NCBI RefSeq assembly: GCF_000633355.1
Contig: NZ_AYMQ01000037.1
Location: 62,001-126,000 of the forward strand
Length of the DNA stretch: 64,000 nucleotides
Origin: Serratia sp. H1w
Lineage (GTDB): Bacteria > Pseudomonadota > Gammaproteobacteria > Enterobacterales > Enterobacteriaceae
Reading direction: 5' to 3'
The position numbers and the translations under genes are program-made. The notes under the pieces are model-generated. The model did not search any database. It saw nothing but the letters and a program-made list of their open reading frames with translations, and was not told where the DNA came from. Each line of letters starts with the position of its first letter. The first letter of the stretch is position 1. Of this stretch, positions 61,161-64,000 are shown one piece after another.

Positions 61161-62300
61161 TTACAGGTAAACGTTCAGGTATTCCACCAGACACAGAATG
61201 GCCATCGCCTGACCATAAGGCATTGAGGTGAGCGGTACCTGGCGATAGTAGTCGAGGTTTTTTCCCATCGCGGTACCAAACGAAACCTGCATCAGTTCGC
61301 CGTCGGCGTTGATTTGCTTTACCACACCCTGCAACGCTTTTTCGGCGATCGGCAGATACTTCTCGTCGATATAGCGTTTGCGCACCGATTTCAGAATACC
61401 GAACGCGAAACCGGCGGTAGCGGAAGATTCCAGGTAAGAATCCGGGTCATCCAGCAGCGTATGCCACAGGCCACTTGGGTGCTGGCACTCTGCCAGTGCC
61501 GCCACCTGGCATTGCAATACCTGTAACAGGAAACGGCGGGTGGCATCGTATTCCGGCAGGTCCAGCAGCTCGAGGAACTCCGGGATCACAATGGTCAGCC
61601 AACTGTTCCCGCGCGCCCAACGGGCTTTGGCAAAGTTGTGTTTGCCATCGAAGGTCCAGCCATGGAACCACAGACCGCTTTCACGCTCCATCAGGTGCTG
61701 GATGTGAACCAGAAATTGATATTTGGCTTCTTCCACATACTGTGGGCGGTTCAAAAGCTTGCCAATTTTGGCCAGCGGCAACACGCTCATCATCAGGGTA
61801 TCGTCCCACAGCTGCTGATGATTTTCTTCCGCCAGTGTGACGTGCTGCATACCTCCGCGTTCGGTGCGTGGCATTTCATACATCAACCACTCCGCCCAAC
61901 GCTCCAGATATGGCAGCCAGCGCGTATCACCGGTTTCCTCATAGCGGTAGGCCAGGGTGAGGAACGGACAGGCGGTATTCACATTCTTGGTTGGCGTGCC
62001 TTCGGCAAAGCGCGCGGTGAACCAGTCGTCGACGATGGCACACATTTTATTATCGCCGGTCTGGCGGTAATACTGGTTGATGCCGTACAGACCGATACCG
62101 TGCGTCCATTCCCAGCCGGCCCAGCCTTTGGTATCAATAACCCGGCCATCATCGAGGCGCAGCAGGAACTCACCGGTTTCATCGGTGATATTGACCAGGT
62201 TTTCCACCAGGTTTTCAATCAACTGTTGCAGTTCCTGGCGGCTGATAAAGCGCTCCGGTTGGCGCAGTAACGGGCTGTGTTTTACGGGATATACCAACAT
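61161..62300 (-). CDS. rhiN: GH105 unsaturated glucuronyl/galacturonyl hydrolase (RhiN-like)
   Basis: A 379-residue glycoside hydrolase family 105 enzyme of the YteR/RhiN type, with an (alpha/alpha)6 barrel. It should remove the unsaturated uronic acid from rhamnogalacturonan or pectin fragments by hydration. Motifs include WEWTHGIGLYGI, the catalytic-Asp stretch LWDDTLMMSVLPLAKIG, FHGWTFDG and ARWARGNSWL. No signal peptide, so cytoplasmic. It is 25 bp downstream of the symporter gene, the order found in rhiTN operons. The gene name is inferred from the order. Confidence 0.82.
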   Translation of the reverse strand: MLVYPVKHSPLLRQPERFISRQELQQLIENLVENLVNITDETGEFLLRLDDGRVIDTKGWAGWEWTHGIGLYGINQYYRQTGDNKMCAIVDDWFTARFAEGTPTKNVNTACPFLTLAYRYEETGDTRWLPYLERWAEWLMYEMPRTERGGMQHVTLAEENHQQLWDDTLMMSVLPLAKIGKLLNRPQYVEEAKYQFLVHIQHLMERESGLWFHGWTFDGKHNFAKARWARGNSWLTIVIPEFLELLDLPEYDATRRFLLQVLQCQVAALAECQHPSGLWHTLLDDPDSYLESSATAGFAFGILKSVRKRYIDEKYLPIAEKALQGVVKQINADGELMQVSFGTAMGKNLDYYRQVPLTSMPYGQAMAILCLVEYLNVYL

Positions 62301-62325
62301 AGTGATGTCCTTTTAGGCCTGTAGA

Positions 62326-63909
62326 TCAAGGTGTCACGCTGCCCGCCGCTTTCTGGCCTTGAGTGGCCTTGGGCAATGGCGGTGCAACAGGTTTTTTGCG
62401 GTTGAGGTAACCAATATTGTTGTTACCCCACAGTGATTCATAAGGCATACCTGCCAGCATTTCGACGGTAGCTCGTGCTTCTGGCGTGATGTTCTCAGGC
62501 ACGACCCGGCCCGCCATGCGCATCTTTTCGGTTTCCTGGCGCAGTACACCGTGTGTGGTCAAGTTGAGTTTGAAGCGCAGCGAGACAGTGAAGCCAATCG
62601 CCAGGACAGCCAAGGTGCCAACGCTCAGGATCATCAGAATGGCGTGACTCACTTCGGGTAATTGATGAGTCTGGCCGGAAACAAAACCTGACAGTTGCAG
62701 AATGACGCCCACCAGCATCACCGCGCCAGCCTGTGAGGCTTTACGGGTCAAGGTCATGATGCCGGCAAAGATGCCTTCACGGCGTTGCCCGGTGATCACT
62801 TCGTCCACATCGGCGATATAGGTGTAGATATTCCATGGCACGTAGTTGATACCACCCCGTCCCAAACCGGCGATGGCGGAAACCAGCAGCAGCAATGAGA
62901 AAACGTCACTGAGGTTGGCGTAATACAGCACAGCATAGGAAGCCGCTCCCATACCAAACAGCACCACCACCATGCGGTACGACGGTGCTGGCCCGAAGCG
63001 GATACACAAAGGGATCATGGCGATCACTGCCACAAACTGCATGATGGCCATGGTGCCCATCAGGTTGGAGGCCGTAGCGGCACTCTGCATCAACACAAAC
63101 ACCACGTAATAGGTGAACACCGCATTGAAAACGTCCTGGGCGATATAGCCCCCAAGGTACATCCCAAGATGCTGGCGGAAGATGCGAATGCGTAGCGTTG
63201 AGGACAGTTCTACGTTCAGGCGTTTCAGGCTCTGGAACAGCGTGAGTTTCTGTTTTTCAGCTTCCAGCGCGGCGGCAGACTTTTGTTCCGCGGGCCGCTC
63301 CCAAGTGAAGCAATACACCAGCGTCAATACGCAGGCACAGATGATCGAGAACACCAGGCTGGAGTAGAAGAACGAAACGGCGCTGTCTTTACCCAGATAG
63401 TTGAGCAGAATGCCTGGCAGGAATGCCGCCAGAATGGCAGACAGCTGTGCTAGCCCAATGCGGGCCCCCGAGAACTTGGTTTTCTGTTTGAAATCATCCG
63501 TCATCTCCGGCACCAGCGTTTCATACGGTACCAGGATCATGGTATAGACCACGTCAAAGAACAGATAGGTCAGCAGGTAGTACCAATAGTCCATGTGGCC
63601 AACCCACATCAGGCTGTAGCTGAAGACCAATGGAATGCCGAGCAGAATAAAGAACTTGCGACGGCCAAAGCGTTTGCCCAACCAGGTGGAGCCAAAGTTA
63701 TCGGTCAGATAGCCCATCAGCGGGCTGACCACCGCATCCAGTACCCTTGCCATCGCAAAGATAAAGGTGGCTTCGATCGGGCTGAGCCCACAGAACGTGG
63801 TGTAAAAATAGAGTAACCAGGCAGCGGTAAGTGCCGTGGTACCCGCTCCAAGAAAATCCCCGGAGCCATAAGCAAGATAGTTAAACAGACCTATTTTACG
63901 TGTTTTCAT
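62326..63909 (-). CDS. rhiT: GPH/MFS-type oligosaccharide symporter (RhiT-like)
   Basis: A 527-residue cation symporter of the GPH family with about 12 transmembrane helices. Visible are NYLAYGSGDFLGAGTTALTA at the N-terminus and the conserved DAVVSPLMGYLTDNFGSTWL stretch, followed by KRFGRRKFFILLGIP. The cargo is probably unsaturated rhamnogalacturonides, as inferred from the rhiN-like gene behind it. The start at 63909 is preferred over ATG 63930, with GGAG nine bases away. The C-terminal 70 residues are long and hydrophilic for the family. Confidence 0.82.
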   Translation of the reverse strand: MKTRKIGLFNYLAYGSGDFLGAGTTALTAAWLLYFYTTFCGLSPIEATFIFAMARVLDAVVSPLMGYLTDNFGSTWLGKRFGRRKFFILLGIPLVFSYSLMWVGHMDYWYYLLTYLFFDVVYTMILVPYETLVPEMTDDFKQKTKFSGARIGLAQLSAILAAFLPGILLNYLGKDSAVSFFYSSLVFSIICACVLTLVYCFTWERPAEQKSAAALEAEKQKLTLFQSLKRLNVELSSTLRIRIFRQHLGMYLGGYIAQDVFNAVFTYYVVFVLMQSAATASNLMGTMAIMQFVAVIAMIPLCIRFGPAPSYRMVVVLFGMGAASYAVLYYANLSDVFSLLLLVSAIAGLGRGGINYVPWNIYTYIADVDEVITGQRREGIFAGIMTLTRKASQAGAVMLVGVILQLSGFVSGQTHQLPEVSHAILMILSVGTLAVLAIGFTVSLRFKLNLTTHGVLRQETEKMRMAGRVVPENITPEARATVEMLAGMPYESLWGNNNIGYLNRKKPVAPPLPKATQGQKAAGSVTP

Positions 63910-63930
63910 TGTTGCCATCTCCGTAGCCAC

Positions 63931-64000
63931 ATCACGTGTTATCTTCCGGGCGATATGCCGGGAATTTTCGTAACATACGGTTATGGCAGGGGGAAAACCT
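63931..64000. promoter_or_regulatory. Partial upstream region of the rhiT-like gene
   Basis: Only about 90 bp upstream of the rhiT-like start lies within the window. On the minus strand it holds AACACGTGATGTGGCT, a possible weak CRP-like site. The promoter cannot be placed. Confidence 0.25.

Overview
The window is a chromosomal segment of an enterobacterium of the Yersiniaceae, most probably Serratia. That rests on three things: near-identity of many products to their Escherichia coli counterparts, E. coli-like gene order with lineage-specific insertions, and two families of short intergenic repeats. The species call is an inference; no rRNA is present. Two blocks that lie apart in E. coli are joined here. 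One is zwf-hexR-pykA-lpxM-mepM-znuACB-ruvBA-ruvC-yebC-nudB-aspS-yecDEN-cmoAB-cutC-yecM-argS. The other is murJ-mviM-yceH-rimJ-mdtH-grxB-yceB-ycdYX-ghrA-tRNA-Ser.

Region 1 (1-7.3 kb) is a D-glucosaminate catabolic operon on the minus strand. A mannose-family PTS (dgaABCD), a PLP ammonia-lyase (dgaE) and a KDPG-type aldolase (dgaF, cut by the window edge) sit behind a clear sigma-54 promoter. The LevR-type enhancer-binding activator dgaR is encoded just upstream. Region 2 (7.5-12.8 kb) is central carbon metabolism: eda, zwf, the regulator hexR and pykA, with a HexR-like operator in front of zwf and no edd between zwf and eda. Region 3 (12.8-34 kb) is mostly envelope, zinc uptake, recombination, translation and tRNA modification. 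It also holds a leucine-rich-repeat protein and, at 28.8-29.9 kb, a lipoprotein operon with two tiny lipoprotein genes that standard gene finders would miss. Region 4 (34.3-45.6 kb) is the murJ to tRNA-Ser(GGA) block.

Region 5 (45.6-49 kb) follows the tRNA and looks like a degraded island. It holds a tandem 179-bp duplication of the tRNA 3' end with its terminator, a LysE-type exporter frameshifted in a run of eight G, and a divergent LysR/TSUP permease pair. Region 6 (49-59.7 kb) is dominated by a complete autoinducer-2 locus: lsrK and lsrR on the minus strand, lsrACDBFG on the plus strand. A cupin gene lies directly after lsrK and an AI-2E-family membrane protein lies further on. The lsrR-lsrA intergenic region holds three 33-bp TGAACA-type inverted motifs at exactly 83-bp intervals. 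Region 7 (59.7-64 kb) carries a DJ-1/PfpI protein and a pectin-fragment set: a KdgM-type porin, a GH105 unsaturated uronyl hydrolase and a GPH symporter, resembling rhiN and rhiT.

The most interesting unexplained structures are the two tiny lipoproteins, each predicted to mature to a lipidated heptapeptide ending YYR; the regular operator array of the lsr control region; the cupin attached to lsrK; and lsrG, whose C-terminus has been extended by a repeat element.
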